Positions 21,661 through 29,883 of a stretch of DNA of 52,242 bases are shown one piece after another. This stretch comes from a virus. The DNA lies in the IMG/VR virus record IMGVR_UViG_3300028800_000124, positions 1 through 52,242 of that record. One strand, written 5' to 3'. The first letter of the stretch is position 1. Each line of letters starts with the position of its first letter. The translations under genes and the position numbers were made by a program. Below the pieces are notes generated by a model. It was not told the DNA's origin, did no database searches, and worked only from the letters and a program-made list of their open reading frames with translations.

Positions 21661-22502
21661 CCAGTGCCCAGGGGATCGACGTCTCCGCGTATCAGGACAC
21701 CCTCACCGCCAGGGCCCTGGAAGGGTTGGACTTCGCTTTTGCGAAAGCCACTGACGGCCCGGGCGGCACCGACCCGAACTTCGCCGGGAACTGGGCCGCG
21801 ATCAGGGCCGCGGGCAAGTTTCGCGGTGCCTACCACGAGCTGCAGGCGGGGAATCCCTCGGGCCAGGCCGGGCACTTCCTCGCCGTGGTGCGCGCCCAGG
21901 GCCTGCAGCCTGCCGATATGCTCGCCTGCGTTGCCTCTGACTACCCCGCGACGGACGCTGACGTGCGGGCGTTCTGCGACACGGTGAAGTCCGCGACGGG
22001 CGGCAGGAACCCCGTGCTTGTCTACAGCGATCTGAGCGTCGCGCGGACCCTCGCCTCCTGCACCGGGTACGACCTGTGGATCGCATGGCCCTCAGGCACC
22101 GCGCCGGGCAGCGTCACGCCGTGGAAGACGTGGCGGCTGTGGCAGTGGCAGATGACCGGGCTCGACCGGGACGCCTACAACGGCGCCCCGGCGCAGATGG
22201 CGGCGTGGCTCGCGACCTTCCGCGGCACGGCCCCGCCTCCCGCACCCACCTGGACGGAGATGATCATGCAGGAACTCCCGGAGCTCAGGCTGGGCGCGTC
22301 GGGCGTCCCCGTCCGGAGGGTCCAGGGGCTGCTTGTCGCCGCGGGCTACGACCTCGGCACCACCGGGCCCCGCAAGGACGGCATCGACGGCTCGTTCGGC
22401 CCGGCCACCCTGGCTGCGGTCAAGTCCGTCCAGGCGGCCGGGAAGATCGCCCAGGACGGGGCCGTCGGACCGCAGACCTGGGCTGCCTTGATGGGCGTCT
22501 AG
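21657..22502 (+). CDS. GH25-type endolysin with peptidoglycan-binding domain
   Basis: Cuts the host cell wall at lysis. Residues 5-190 are a GH25 lysozyme fold (GIDVSAYQ start, AYHELQAGNPSGQAGHFL, LWQWQMTGLDRDAYNG end). Residues about 205-281 are a PG_binding_1 domain (LGASGVPVRRVQGLL; SFGPATLAAVKSVQAAG). Asp8 is present. Where most GH25 enzymes have the catalytic D-x-E, this reads SDYPATD, so the usual Glu position appears to be Pro. It may be a variant subfamily using another acid, or a binding-only protein. GTG 21657 overlaps the previous stop. Confidence 0.8.
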   Translation: MTSAQGIDVSAYQDTLTARALEGLDFAFAKATDGPGGTDPNFAGNWAAIRAAGKFRGAYHELQAGNPSGQAGHFLAVVRAQGLQPADMLACVASDYPATDADVRAFCDTVKSATGGRNPVLVYSDLSVARTLASCTGYDLWIAWPSGTAPGSVTPWKTWRLWQWQMTGLDRDAYNGAPAQMAAWLATFRGTAPPPAPTWTEMIMQELPELRLGASGVPVRRVQGLLVAAGYDLGTTGPRKDGIDGSFGPATLAAVKSVQAAGKIAQDGAVGPQTWAALMGV

Positions 22503-22581
22503 CTGACAGCAGCTATCCCGGGGCGATGTCGCGGCCCCAGTTACTGTCGTATCCGACTTGCCAGCCCATCTCAACTCCCCT

Positions 22582-23847
22582 TTACGCGGTCACGCGCGCG
22601 CCCTGCGATGCCCCCGCCAGTGCCGCCCGGCGGCGCTTGACTGTCTTAGTGGACACCCCGCACTCGGCCGCGATCCGGTCGTCTGCCCACGACGGCCGTC
22701 GCTTCACCATGGCCGTCACCGGGTCAGCGGGGGCGGCTGTCCGTGCTGCACGGGGGGATGCGGTTGTCCGCCGGCTGTCCGGAGAGATGTCCGCCACAGT
22801 GTCCGCCGTCCTGTCCGCAAAGTTGTCCCGTGCCGTTGCCCGGCGCCTGTCTGCGGGCTTGTCCCGCGCGCTGTCCGCTCCCGTGTCCGCCGCATTGTCC
22901 TGTCCGGTGTCCAGGACAGGGACGGCGGCCTGGACAGCCGCCGCGGCGCGGAGGGCCTTCCCGACCTGACCTGGAAGGGTAACGGCCGCAGTGATCCACG
23001 CCTGGACGGCAGGCTCCCACACGGCCGCGTCGCACGTTCCCACGGCGCCGAGCACCGCGGCGGGCAGGCGGCCGGAACGTAGCTGCCTGCGCAGGAGAAC
23101 CGGGGTCCGCACCCGCCAGAAAGGGCCGAACGCGGCGCGAAGCACGTCGCAGGCGTGCGCCTGAGCGTCGGCGAGGGACTGCGCCCTGGCCCGCTCGGCG
23201 GGGGTCACGATCAGCTTCCGCACGGTGGTCTTCGCGAACCCCAGCGGGATGAAGAACGCGGCCGTCACCGCGAGGTGCCCGGCCAGGGCCGCCACCGATC
23301 CCTTGCCAGCCCACACGTTCATGAACGACGACAGGCCCATGAACAGGTAAGGGAGCTTCCACAGGACGGGAACCGGGCGGCGCATCCACTCGAAGAGGAC
23401 CGCGAGGACCAGCAGCAGCACGAACGTGATCTCAGTGGAGACTGGCACCGACCAGGCCCACCACCTGAACGACGCGGCCAGCATGCCGTTCACGGTCACG
23501 AACATGACAGAGAAGAACACGGGCGCCAGCGCCAGCTCGAGGGTGACCGCGAACGCGGCGAGCGCCTTCTGCCCGCGGGTGAGGGCTCCGCGGGGGCGTT
23601 GCGGGGGCGGGGGCGTGACGATCGCAGGCGGCGTAACGGGCGGTGCCTGCTCCCGCTGCACCATGCCCCACGCCGACTCGTACTCCTCGTCGGTGCAGCC
23701 GCGCATCGCCATGTCCAGGTCCTTCCTCGCGCCCGGGGAGCCGGGGGTGTCAGCGAAGGCGCGCATCGCGTCCGCCAGCACGGTGATCCTGTCCGGTACC
23801 TCCGCCAGCCGGAGGGAGGGAGCCGCATGCTTTGACATGACTGCCAT
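22582..23847 (-). CDS. DUF2637 membrane protein with C-terminal HTH
   Basis: ATG 23847 is preceded by GGAGGAAG; the longer frame upstream is rejected. Residues about 95-195 hold four hydrophobic helices (FAVTLELALAPVFFSVMFVT; ITFVLLLVLAVLFEWM; LPYLFMGLSSFM; AVTAAFFIPLGF), typical of DUF2637, which in AICEs lies close to the FtsK/Tra gene. A region with Asp every fourth residue follows, then a helix-turn-helix (WADDRIAAECGVSTKTVKRR). It may link membrane and DNA during replication or transfer; this is inference. It converges with the endolysin gene. Confidence 0.75.
   Translation of the reverse strand: MAVMSKHAAPSLRLAEVPDRITVLADAMRAFADTPGSPGARKDLDMAMRGCTDEEYESAWGMVQREQAPPVTPPAIVTPPPPQRPRGALTRGQKALAAFAVTLELALAPVFFSVMFVTVNGMLAASFRWWAWSVPVSTEITFVLLLVLAVLFEWMRRPVPVLWKLPYLFMGLSSFMNVWAGKGSVAALAGHLAVTAAFFIPLGFAKTTVRKLIVTPAERARAQSLADAQAHACDVLRAAFGPFWRVRTPVLLRRQLRSGRLPAAVLGAVGTCDAAVWEPAVQAWITAAVTLPGQVGKALRAAAAVQAAVPVLDTGQDNAADTGADSARDKPADRRRATARDNFADRTADTVADISPDSRRTTASPRAARTAAPADPVTAMVKRRPSWADDRIAAECGVSTKTVKRRRAALAGASQGARVTA
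22775..22920 (-). repeat. 12-bp degenerate tandem repeat encoding Dxxx tetrapeptides
   Basis: About twelve units, each with TGTCC on the plus strand, encode DTGQ-DNAA-DTGA-DSAR-DKPA and so on. Asp falls every fourth residue with one exception. The variable third-position filling suggests repeat slippage under protein-level constraint. Confidence 0.7.
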
Positions 23848-23885
23848 GGTGAGGCTTCCTCCAAGATCATTTCCGGTGATTGGGT

Positions 23886-23921
23886 GCAGGCGCCCGGGGC
23901 CGCCGGGCTTCGGGCGCCTGC
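23886..23921 (-). terminator. strong hairpin after mIHF
   Basis: GCAGGCGCCCG (23886-23896) pairs perfectly with CGGGCGCCTGC (23911-23921), 14-base loop. It lies between the end of the mIHF gene (23933) and the DUF2637 gene start, and would end or weaken the upstream transcript. Confidence 0.55.
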
Positions 23922-23932
23922 GCTCAGGGGGG

Positions 23933-24250
23933 TCAGGCGTCCGAGGTGGCGAATTCCCGCTCGAGCGCCTTGCGCTGCCGCTCGCCGAGGCCGCGGACCC
24001 GGCGCCTGGGGTCGATGCCCGTGCGCTCCAGGACCAGGTCCGCCCGGACCTTCCCGACACCCGGGAGTGCGAGCAGGAGCTGGCGGACGAAGGCACGCTG
24101 CAGCGGGGACTCCTTGTCGGCGAGGACCTCGGGCATGGTGACCTCCCCGGCCTTGAGCGCCTTGAGGGCCGCGGACCTGGCGGCCCGGGCCTCGTTGGCC
24201 TTGCGGAGTGACTCCTGCTGCTGCTCGGGGGTCTGGACTGGCAGTGCCAT
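23933..24250 (-). CDS. mihF: actinobacterial integration host factor-like protein (mIHF)
   Basis: A nucleoid protein that bends DNA and, in mycobacteria, assists phage L5 integrase. The C-terminal half has the H2TH signature LPGVGKVRADLVLERTGI followed by PRRRVRGLGERQRKAL (residues 62-95), after a helical N-terminus with AALKALKAGEVTM. At 105 aa it has the usual length. AGGAGAGC lies before ATG 24250. An element-borne copy could help site-specific recombination or compaction of the element DNA. It has its own strong hairpin downstream. Confidence 0.85.
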   Translation of the reverse strand: MALPVQTPEQQQESLRKANEARAARSAALKALKAGEVTMPEVLADKESPLQRAFVRQLLLALPGVGKVRADLVLERTGIDPRRRVRGLGERQRKALEREFATSDA

Positions 24251-24291
24251 GTTGCTCTCCTGTTCTGCGCGGGCCGCTCATGCGGCCTGTC

Positions 24292-24480
24292 TTAGGGTGC
24301 CCCGTCGGTGATGGCGAGCGGGGCTTTTCCGGCTATGGCCGCCTGCCGGGCGCCCGGTGGCAGCATCGTGCCGTACGGGACGTAGACGTAGATCACCTCA
24401 GGGGTGACCTGCGGTTCCTCCTTGCAGGCATCCCAGAACACGGGCAGGCGCCAGACCCACTGAGCGCCCCGGCGCTTCAC
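24292..24480 (-). CDS. hypothetical protein (62 aa)
   Basis: GTG 24480 overlaps the upstream stop (GTGA). The sequence EVIYVYVPYGTMLPPGARQA is beta-like. Unknown. Confidence 0.5.
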   Translation of the reverse strand: MKRRGAQWVWRLPVFWDACKEEPQVTPEVIYVYVPYGTMLPPGARQAAIAGKAPLAITDGAP

Positions 24481-24746
24481 AGTTCACCCCGCAGGCGCTC
24501 GGCGGCATCGCGGAGCCGGGCGCGGATCCACGGGGCGGCGAACTCCCACGCGGTGCGGTGCACGAGGCGGGCACCGGGCAGGGACGCCCGGCCGTGGCCC
24601 TTGCACATTCCGCACCGGGTGAAGCCCCTCCCGCGGCGGGTCACCTTCCGGCCGCGGCACCGGAGGCACCGCTGCACCGGGGCGATGACGCATATCAGCA
24701 GGTAGACAGTGCTAACGGCGAGCGCGAACTCGATGACACGGGTCAC
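24477..24746 (-). CDS. membrane-anchored zinc-knuckle protein (89 aa)
   Basis: GTG 24746 after GGAGGGAGG. One N-terminal membrane helix (FALAVSTVYLLICVIAP), then four Cys as CLRC and CGMC with the pattern CRGRKVTRRGRGFTRC, resembling the DnaJ-type zinc repeat CxxCxGxG. Similar small proteins occur beside FtsK genes in AICEs. Role unknown. Confidence 0.65.
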   Translation of the reverse strand: MTRVIEFALAVSTVYLLICVIAPVQRCLRCRGRKVTRRGRGFTRCGMCKGHGRASLPGARLVHRTAWEFAAPWIRARLRDAAERLRGEL

Positions 24747-24762
24747 GGGAACCTCCCTCCTG

Positions 24763-25293
24763 TCACGCGACGGCGGACATCCCGTCGGCCAGCCCGGTCG
24801 CGTAGCCTTCCGCCGCGCCCTCGACCCGCCCGGCGTCCCGGCCCTCCCGGTACACCCGGCAGGCGTACGCCCCGCAGCAGTCGTCCGTGCAGGTCCCGTA
24901 CTCGTGCCGGCCCCGGTCGTGCGTCCGGTCCCGCTCCGCGGCGCGGCGCCTGGCGGCCGCCTCCCGGGCGAGGCGCCTGCGCTCCTCGGCAGCCTTCCGC
25001 TTGCGTTCCCTCGCGCGGGCCCGCTTGCGCGCCGTCGCGGCGCGGCGCTTGCGCCTGCGCTCCTCGGTCTGCAGCCTGCGCTTCTCCGCCGCCTTCCGCT
25101 TGCGGAAGTCCGACGGGGCCGTGCAGGTGTGGTTCAGCAGGTTCGGGACGCTCTTGCCGCAGGACGGGCAGCGGAACGCCACCCCGATCCTGATCCGGTC
25201 GCGCCCGCCCCGGCTGCCCGTGCAGCCGTGGTGCAGGCCGCGGGGCTTCCCGCACTTCCCGCACGTCCAGAGCGTGACCGCCAGCCGGCTCAA
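24763..25293 (-). CDS. zinc-ribbon plus basic coiled-coil protein (176 aa)
   Basis: TTG 25293 is the best available start; the ribosome site is weak. Residues 10-60 have CGKC and CPSC pairs (zinc ribbon). Residues 60-130 are an extremely Arg/Lys/Ala-rich coiled coil (KRRLQTEERRRKRRAATARK). A second Cys cluster (CTDDCCGAYAC) follows. It probably binds nucleic acid. It lies directly behind the TGTCGCG repeats and FtsK gene. Confidence 0.6.
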   Translation of the reverse strand: MSRLAVTLWTCGKCGKPRGLHHGCTGSRGGRDRIRIGVAFRCPSCGKSVPNLLNHTCTAPSDFRKRKAAEKRRLQTEERRRKRRAATARKRARARERKRKAAEERRRLAREAAARRRAAERDRTHDRGRHEYGTCTDDCCGAYACRVYREGRDAGRVEGAAEGYATGLADGMSAVA

Positions 25294-25387
25294 GGGCCTG
25301 TCCCATCGTGCATGTCCCTAGGGCGGCCCGGTGACGGCCCCCGACGGGCATCACCGGGGCTCCCACGTGTTTCCGCAGGTCAAACCT

Positions 25388-25490
25388 GTCGCGCTGCCTG
25401 TCGCGCGCTGCGGCTTGCGCGACACGACGGCGCGAACCTGCAGGTGAGCGCGTCGCAGCGCACTGTCGCGCCAGTGCGACAGATGTCGCG
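25388..25490. repeat. TGTCGCG repeat cluster, clt-like transfer site candidate
   Basis: Four direct copies of TGTCGCG (25388, 25400, 25464, 25484) and inverted CGCGACA (25419) and TGCGACA (25475), all within 103 bases directly behind the FtsK stop. In Streptomyces plasmids the clt transfer locus is a cluster of short repeats, near tra, bound by the winged helix of TraB. The match is by layout, not by repeat sequence. Confidence 0.45.
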
Positions 25491-25496
25491 CTGCTG

Positions 25497-27827
25497 CTAG
25501 GCAACTTCGGCCTCCCTGATCGCGCCGAGCACCTCAGCGAGGTCCTCCGGCCGCTTCAGGACATCGCGCGCCTTGCTGCCCTCGGCAGGCCCCACGACGC
25601 CGCGCCGCTGAAGCTCGTCCATCAGGCTGCCGGCGTCAGCGAACCCGACGCGGAGCTTGCGCTGCAGCATCGACGTGGACCCGAACTGGGACGTGATGAC
25701 CAGTTCGGCGGCAGCGGCGAGCAGTTCCGTGTCGGCCGCGGCGCCGGCTGGCGCGGGCGCGTCGGCGGGGGTACCGGCGAGTGCCGCCTCGACCGTGGCA
25801 CGCTTGATGCCCTTGCGGTTCGCCCCGCCCGGCTCGCGGCCCTCGTCGCTGTCGCGCCCGGTGAGCCCGCGCACGTCCGCTGACACGGCGTCAGCGGTAA
25901 GCCCGGCGTACGTGCCGGGGAACCGGGCGGCGAGGCGGTCGGCGACCGTCTGCCAGTACAGGTGCTGCTCGCGCGGCCCGTACAGGGACAGGACATCGGC
26001 GAGCAGGCCCCGCTCACCCTGCACCTCGTCCTCGCCGAGCGCGTACCCGGACAGCGTTCCGGCGGCTTCCCGCATCGCGCGGGCCCGGGTGCAGATCTTC
26101 TGAGTTGCGGTCAGGTTCAGGTAGTACGTCTTTACCGGGCGCGGGTCGCCCGTCCCGCGCAGCCAGCCGAGTCCCGCGTCCGTCTCCTGGCGGAACGCCA
26201 CGGCGGACCACCCGGAGTCGTGGGCACCGGTGCCGAGGATCATGTTGTTGGACTGCCAGTCCGGCACCTTCAGGCAGAACCGGGTGGTGACGATGCCGCT
26301 CATCTGGGTGGGCATCGAGTCCTTGTCGGGCCGCTGGGTCGCCGCGATCACGGTGATGCCGAGCGCGCGGGCGGAGCGGATGACGTGGGTGATGTTGGCG
26401 GTGGCCTGCGGGCCGAGGGACGGGTGAAGGAACAGGTTGTGGATCTCATCGAAGATCGCGACGATCGGCGTGAGGCCGTACTTCGCAGCGATCTCACGGG
26501 TGATGTCGCCGTCGGGCCGTTCCGTCAGCGGGATCTTCTTGAGGATCTTGACGCGTCGCTCAACCTCGTCGCTGAGCATGGCCAGGGACTGGGCGGCGTA
26601 GGCGAGGGACTCCGGGTCGAGGCCTGAACAGTAGCGGTGCGCGACCAGGGTGAACGGGTCAAGGTCGCCCTTGCCGAGCAGTTCGTGGACCCACAGTTGC
26701 ACGGTGGGGTCGAGCGCGGCCCATGAGGCGAGCACGCGGACCGACCCGGTTTTGCCGTTTCCGGGTGCCCCCCCGATCAGCCAGTTCTTCCCGAACAGCT
26801 TCTCCAGCACGGGCAGGGCGCGGGGGGTGAACGCGAACGGGGCAGGCTGGAAGTAGTCGGCTGCCCCGGACTTGAGCAGCGGCCACGGCGGCGCCTTCAT
26901 CTTCGCCATGTCCTGCCGGCCGATCCACAGGTACAGGCGCCCCTCGTGCTCGCCGGGGACCGCCTCGGGCCACACGGCGGACAGGGGACGGCGCAGCGAG
27001 GAGGACAGTTCCTTGCGCTTGGCGATGATCGTCTCGGCCTTGACGCCCCCGGGAAGGTCGAGCTCGACAGCCCAGCCGGGGCCGTCGCGGTGAACGTCGG
27101 ACACCCAGTCGAGCGTCCCGTGACTCTCGATGTACTTGACGATCGCGGATATGCCGAGGTCCTTGAACGCCTTCGTGATCAGTTCCGGCGTCGGCACCTG
27201 GTAGGCCGGCGGGAGCACCGCGGCGGGGATGAACGGCCTGCCCTGCGGGCGCCCGTGGTGCACGAGGGTGACGAACGCCGCCCCGGCCGCTGCTGCCTGG
27301 ACTTCCCAGGGTGCCGCCGCGGTGAGTGCCAGGGAGGTGCCCGTGCCCGCGAGAAGGCTGGCGCCGGTCATGTGACGCCGGCGTTTCTTGACCCGTTCCC
27401 GCTCGGTGTGCGCCTGCATGACCTGCGCGTGCCCGGCGTCGCCGCGGGCGAGGCCCTGGGAGACGAGGACCCGCAGGTCGGTCACGTCGTACCAGCGCGC
27501 CCACCGGCCGGCGAGGCGGGCACCCCCGCGGGCGGCGTACCACAGGGAGCCGGGAGCGTACAGGACCGGGAGGCGCACCCCGTGGAAGCCGGCCCGGTAG
27601 GCGTTCAGGGCTGCTAGGTCACGGGCTGTCTGGGCGCGCTGGCCCTTGCGGAACGCCTCAGGAACGATCGCGGCGCGACGGGCCTCGCCCGGAGCGCCGG
27701 CGGGGACAGCGGCGGGTGCATCGGTGCCCGGCGCGCTCTCCTCGCCGGCGGCCGGCGCGGCACCAGAGATGTCCTCGTCGTCATCGGGTGCGACAGGGTG
27801 CAGGCGGCGGACAGCAGGGATGGTCAA
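25497..27827 (-). CDS. FtsK/SpoIIIE-type DNA translocase, TraSA/TraB-like
   Basis: Hexameric ATPase that pumps double-stranded DNA through a membrane pore; in AICEs it moves the element between mycelia without relaxase. TTG 27827 is taken because GGAGGAG lies six bases upstream. Order: disordered acidic N-terminus (1-50), two membrane helices near 156-189 ([19 protein letters not shown], then [11 protein letters not shown]), Walker [10 protein letters not shown] (352-360), Walker [10 protein letters not shown] (456-464), ATQRPDKDS, and a C-terminal winged helix (703-774, [19 protein letters not shown]). It looks intact. TTGA overlap couples it to the small membrane protein before it. Confidence 0.9.
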   Translation of the reverse strand: MTIPAVRRLHPVAPDDDEDISGAAPAAGEESAPGTDAPAAVPAGAPGEARRAAIVPEAFRKGQRAQTARDLAALNAYRAGFHGVRLPVLYAPGSLWYAARGGARLAGRWARWYDVTDLRVLVSQGLARGDAGHAQVMQAHTERERVKKRRRHMTGASLLAGTGTSLALTAAAPWEVQAAAAGAAFVTLVHHGRPQGRPFIPAAVLPPAYQVPTPELITKAFKDLGISAIVKYIESHGTLDWVSDVHRDGPGWAVELDLPGGVKAETIIAKRKELSSSLRRPLSAVWPEAVPGEHEGRLYLWIGRQDMAKMKAPPWPLLKSGAADYFQPAPFAFTPRALPVLEKLFGKNWLIGGAPGNGKTGSVRVLASWAALDPTVQLWVHELLGKGDLDPFTLVAHRYCSGLDPESLAYAAQSLAMLSDEVERRVKILKKIPLTERPDGDITREIAAKYGLTPIVAIFDEIHNLFLHPSLGPQATANITHVIRSARALGITVIAATQRPDKDSMPTQMSGIVTTRFCLKVPDWQSNNMILGTGAHDSGWSAVAFRQETDAGLGWLRGTGDPRPVKTYYLNLTATQKICTRARAMREAAGTLSGYALGEDEVQGERGLLADVLSLYGPREQHLYWQTVADRLAARFPGTYAGLTADAVSADVRGLTGRDSDEGREPGGANRKGIKRATVEAALAGTPADAPAPAGAAADTELLAAAAELVITSQFGSTSMLQRKLRVGFADAGSLMDELQRRGVVGPAEGSKARDVLKRPEDLAEVLGAIREAEVA

Positions 27828-28009
27828 GCGAATCTCCTCCGGGCGGGGATAGTGCGCCACCCCGTCTGCAGGATGACGCTGAGGACGCAGTAGCCCAGGA
27901 CCGTGACGGTCCCGAGGATGACCAGGGTCGCGATGGCGAGGGCGGCGTGCGGGCCGACCGCCACGGCGAGCGCGGCGAAGATGACGGCGACAAGTGCGCG
28001 GGGGTCCAT
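27824..28009 (-). CDS. small membrane protein, spread-like (61 aa)
   Basis: ATG 28009 after AGGAGG. Two hydrophobic helices ([40 protein letters not shown]). It is coupled to the FtsK gene by TTGA. In Streptomyces elements, small Spd membrane proteins sit next to tra and aid intramycelial spread; assignment by position and shape. Confidence 0.65.
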   Translation of the reverse strand: MDPRALVAVIFAALAVAVGPHAALAIATLVILGTVTVLGYCVLSVILQTGWRTIPARRRFA

Positions 28010-28203
28010 CACGGCCTCCTGGCTGAGCGGAGGTACCACAGCCCCGACAGCGCGGACAGCACCGGGAAGAAGATCCCCAGGGCCATCACGGGGGCGCTGT
28101 GGTGGATGTGGCGGACCTCGACGGCCTGGAGGGCGAGCTCGGCGACCGCGACCGCGATGACGGCGCGGATGATGACGCGCCTGGCCGTGACGGGGAGGTT
28201 CAC
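28009..28203 (-). CDS. small membrane protein, spread-like (64 aa)
   Basis: GTG or ATG start at 28203, overlapping the upstream stop. Two membrane segments ([38 protein letters not shown]) with a His pair between. Paired with the next gene; the same Spd-like reasoning applies. Confidence 0.6.
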   Translation of the reverse strand: MNLPVTARRVIIRAVIAVAVAELALQAVEVRHIHHSAPVMALGIFFPVLSALSGLWYLRSARRP

Positions 28204-28418
28204 GTCCGCCTCCTTTCCCGCCGGGCACGGGAGTCGGCGTCAACCGAGTCCTCCCCGGCGCGCTTGACGACGCGCGGGACATCGCTGCCCCACCCCATCG
28301 GGTTGGGCTTGCCCTGCTGGTCTCTCCTGATCCAGGAGGGACCGCCGTCGTCCCGGGCCGGGCACGGGATCTCGTGGTGCTCGTCCCCGCCGCCGAGCAG
28401 GCCTTTGAGCAGTCCCAT
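28200..28418 (-). CDS. hypothetical protein (72 aa)
   Basis: ATG 28418 (TGATG overlap with the whiB stop). HHEIPCPARDDGGPSWIRRD suggests metal contact, and the tail is basic. Unknown. Confidence 0.55.
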   Translation of the reverse strand: MGLLKGLLGGGDEHHEIPCPARDDGGPSWIRRDQQGKPNPMGWGSDVPRVVKRAGEDSVDADSRARRERRRT

Positions 28419-28699
28419 CACGCCACCATCCGTTCACGGCGGCGGCGAGTCCGGCGGCGCATCTCCAGGTGCCGCTCGTCCTCACCCAGTCCGCCCCAGA
28501 TGCCCTGCTTCTCATACGCGCCGAGGGCGTACTCACGGCATTTCCAGCGGACGGGGCATCCTGCGCAGACGGCTTTTGCCTCGGCGGCCTGCTGCTCGTA
28601 CGCGGGGGTGCCAGGGTCGGCCTCAGGGAAGAACAGGTCGGCGTCGGTGTCCCGGCAGGCGGCGCGGTGGCGCCAGTCAAGCGTGATGACGGCGGTCAC
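28418..28699 (-). CDS. whiB: WhiB-family iron-sulfur regulator (93 aa)
   Basis: WhiB proteins are actinobacterial regulators holding a 4Fe-4S cluster, often acting with the main sigma factor. The four cluster Cys are at 15, 45, 48 and 54 (CAGCPVRWKC), followed by the GIWGGL turn (67-72) and a basic C-terminus. Complete and of normal length. Actinophage and plasmid WhiB copies can repress host whiB genes. GTG 28699 overlaps the upstream stop. Confidence 0.93.
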   Translation of the reverse strand: MTAVITLDWRHRAACRDTDADLFFPEADPGTPAYEQQAAEAKAVCAGCPVRWKCREYALGAYEKQGIWGGLGEDERHLEMRRRTRRRRERMVA

Positions 28700-28854
28700 G
28701 GGGTCACCGCCGGCGGGTACATCTGGTGCGAGCGGTCGTCAACCGGGCAGGAGCCGCGGGCCCCGCCGCCGGGGAACGGCACCAGGACAGCATCCGGGTG
28801 GACAGGGCAGCAGCAGGCGGGGGCGGCAGACGGGCGGGTCAGGACGGCGTTCAC
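28696..28854 (-). CDS. Cys-rich small protein (52 aa)
   Basis: GTG 28854 to TGA 28696, overlapping both neighbours by four bases. Contains PACCCPVHPDAVLVPFPGGG and a later Cys (GSCPVDD). Overlaps and codon pattern support it. Unknown function. Confidence 0.5.
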   Translation of the reverse strand: MNAVLTRPSAAPACCCPVHPDAVLVPFPGGGARGSCPVDDRSHQMYPPAVTP

Positions 28855-29015
28855 CGGGCGCACTCCCATCCGAAGTTGCTGAGCTTGACCTGCTGCCAGT
28901 GCTGGCCTGCGGGGCAGTTACCGAAGTGGCTGGGGGGCGAGGCCGGCGTCGGCGTGCAGGCGGCAGTGCCCGCAGCAAGCGCGAGGACGGCGAGCAGGTG
29001 CCGCGCCCTCTTCAC
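28851..29015 (-). CDS. small lipoprotein (54 aa)
   Basis: GTG 29015 overlaps the upstream stop. Signal sequence VKRARHLLAVLALAAGTAAC with a lipobox (GTAAC), so it should be lipid-anchored outside the cell. The mature part has FGNCPAGQHWQQVKLSNFGW and ends with a Cys. It could act at the cell surface, for example in exclusion; that is inference. Confidence 0.65.
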   Translation of the reverse strand: MKRARHLLAVLALAAGTAACTPTPASPPSHFGNCPAGQHWQQVKLSNFGWECAR

Positions 29016-29191
29016 GTCTTCCCCCGGCGTGCGTTGATGACGTCCACGGCAGCCTGCCCGGCGGCGATGACGCTATCGGGCGTCCTGTGGCTACCGAGGC
29101 TCACGCTGGACCTGGAGTCGATGACGCCGCCCCAGTCGGCGAGGTCCTGCTCGGTCATGGGCGGCAGGTCCAGGGGCGCGGCGGCGGACAT
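29012..29191 (-). CDS. hypothetical protein (59 aa)
   Basis: ATG 29191 or GTG 29194. MTEQDLADWGGVIDSRSSVS, then SVIAAGQAAVDVINARRG: helical. Unknown. Confidence 0.5.
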   Translation of the reverse strand: MSAAAPLDLPPMTEQDLADWGGVIDSRSSVSLGSHRTPDSVIAAGQAAVDVINARRGKT

Positions 29192-29505
29192 CACGCCACC
29201 CTCAGGGTGTCAGGACCGGGATACGGGCCGTACTGCTTGTCCATCCCGGCGAGGAAGTACGCGTACTGCGGGGACAGGTGATGGTTCTCCAGGCTGGCGA
29301 TCGCGCCGGCGATGGCGAGGAGTTCGGTGTACGCCTCCTGCGGCGTGACCCCGGCGATGCGGGCGGTCAGGCTGACGTAGAACGCGTCAGCAGCGTGAGC
29401 GCGGACACCTTCGGCGGTCATGCCGGTAGCGAGGAACCGCAGGGCGGCGTCACGGTAAGGCTGATGCCCTGTGCTCTCGGGGGGGCGGTGGTCTAGGGTT
29501 GTCAT
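29191..29505 (-). CDS. hypothetical protein (104 aa)
   Basis: ATG 29505 with AGGAGC upstream. AALRFLATGMTAEGVRAHAA and QEAYTELLAIAGAIASLENH are helical. No family recognised. First gene of the operon that runs through whiB to FtsK, with a terminator just before it. Confidence 0.6.
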   Translation of the reverse strand: MTTLDHRPPESTGHQPYRDAALRFLATGMTAEGVRAHAADAFYVSLTARIAGVTPQEAYTELLAIAGAIASLENHHLSPQYAYFLAGMDKQYGPYPGPDTLRVA

Positions 29506-29543
29506 CTGACGTGCTCCTGTCCGGTGAGGCCGGTGGGGGTGCG

Positions 29544-29580
29544 AGGCCCGTCGCAGGTGTGAGATACCTGCGGCGGGCCT
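29544..29580 (-). terminator. hairpin terminator
   Basis: AGGCCCGTCGCAGGT (29544-29558) pairs with ACCTGCGGCGGGCCT (29566-29580), one mismatch, 7-base loop. It separates the Xis-side genes from the whiB-ftsK operon on the minus strand. Confidence 0.6.
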
Positions 29581-29608
29581 GCTTTGCGTTCGGGGGGCCA
29601 TGCGGGGG

Positions 29609-29782
29609 TCAGAGGTCCTCGGGTGCGTCAGCGACGTACGCGAGCGTGCCGTCGCCGCGGTCGAAGACGCCGAGCTCATTGGCGTCAGACTCCGCCGCCT
29701 CACGGCTCGCGCTCCGCTCGCCCACGGTCGCCGGGCGAAGCGGGGCATTGGACGGATACTCGCGCAACTGGCCGAACAGCAT
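29609..29782 (-). CDS. small hypothetical protein (57 aa)
   Basis: ATG 29782 has GAGGAGGAAG six bases upstream, a strong site. Reads MLFGQLREYPSNAPLRPATV then SDANELGVFDRGDGTLAYVA. Real by signal and codon use; function unknown. Confidence 0.6.
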   Translation of the reverse strand: MLFGQLREYPSNAPLRPATVGERSASREAAESDANELGVFDRGDGTLAYVADAPEDL

Positions 29783-29799
29783 CTCTTCCTCCTCAGGGG

Positions 29800-29883
29800 T
29801 TAGTGGCCGTTCGGACAGGAGTCCGAGGCCCAGAAGACCGCGCCGCAGGTGGTGCGGACGCCGGTGTCGTCGAGGCGGTTCAT
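29800..29883 (-). CDS. micro-protein with Cys pair (27 aa)
   Basis: ATG 29883 overlaps the stop of the Xis-like gene (TGATG). Reads TTCGAVFWASDSCPNGH at its end. Short, but coupling and the Cys...CPNGH pattern suggest a real peptide. Low certainty. Confidence 0.35.
   Translation of the reverse strand: MNRLDDTGVRTTCGAVFWASDSCPNGH

Noticed and set aside
22503-22560. Terminator between endolysin and DUF2637
   Set aside because: Only a 5-bp GGGGC stem could be found, too weak to call.
22582-24096. Long start for the DUF2637 protein (504 aa)
   Set aside because: The first 83 codons are Ser/Arg/Pro-rich, overlap the mIHF gene antiparallel in character, and cross the terminator hairpin. ATG 23847 has GGAGGAAG before it.
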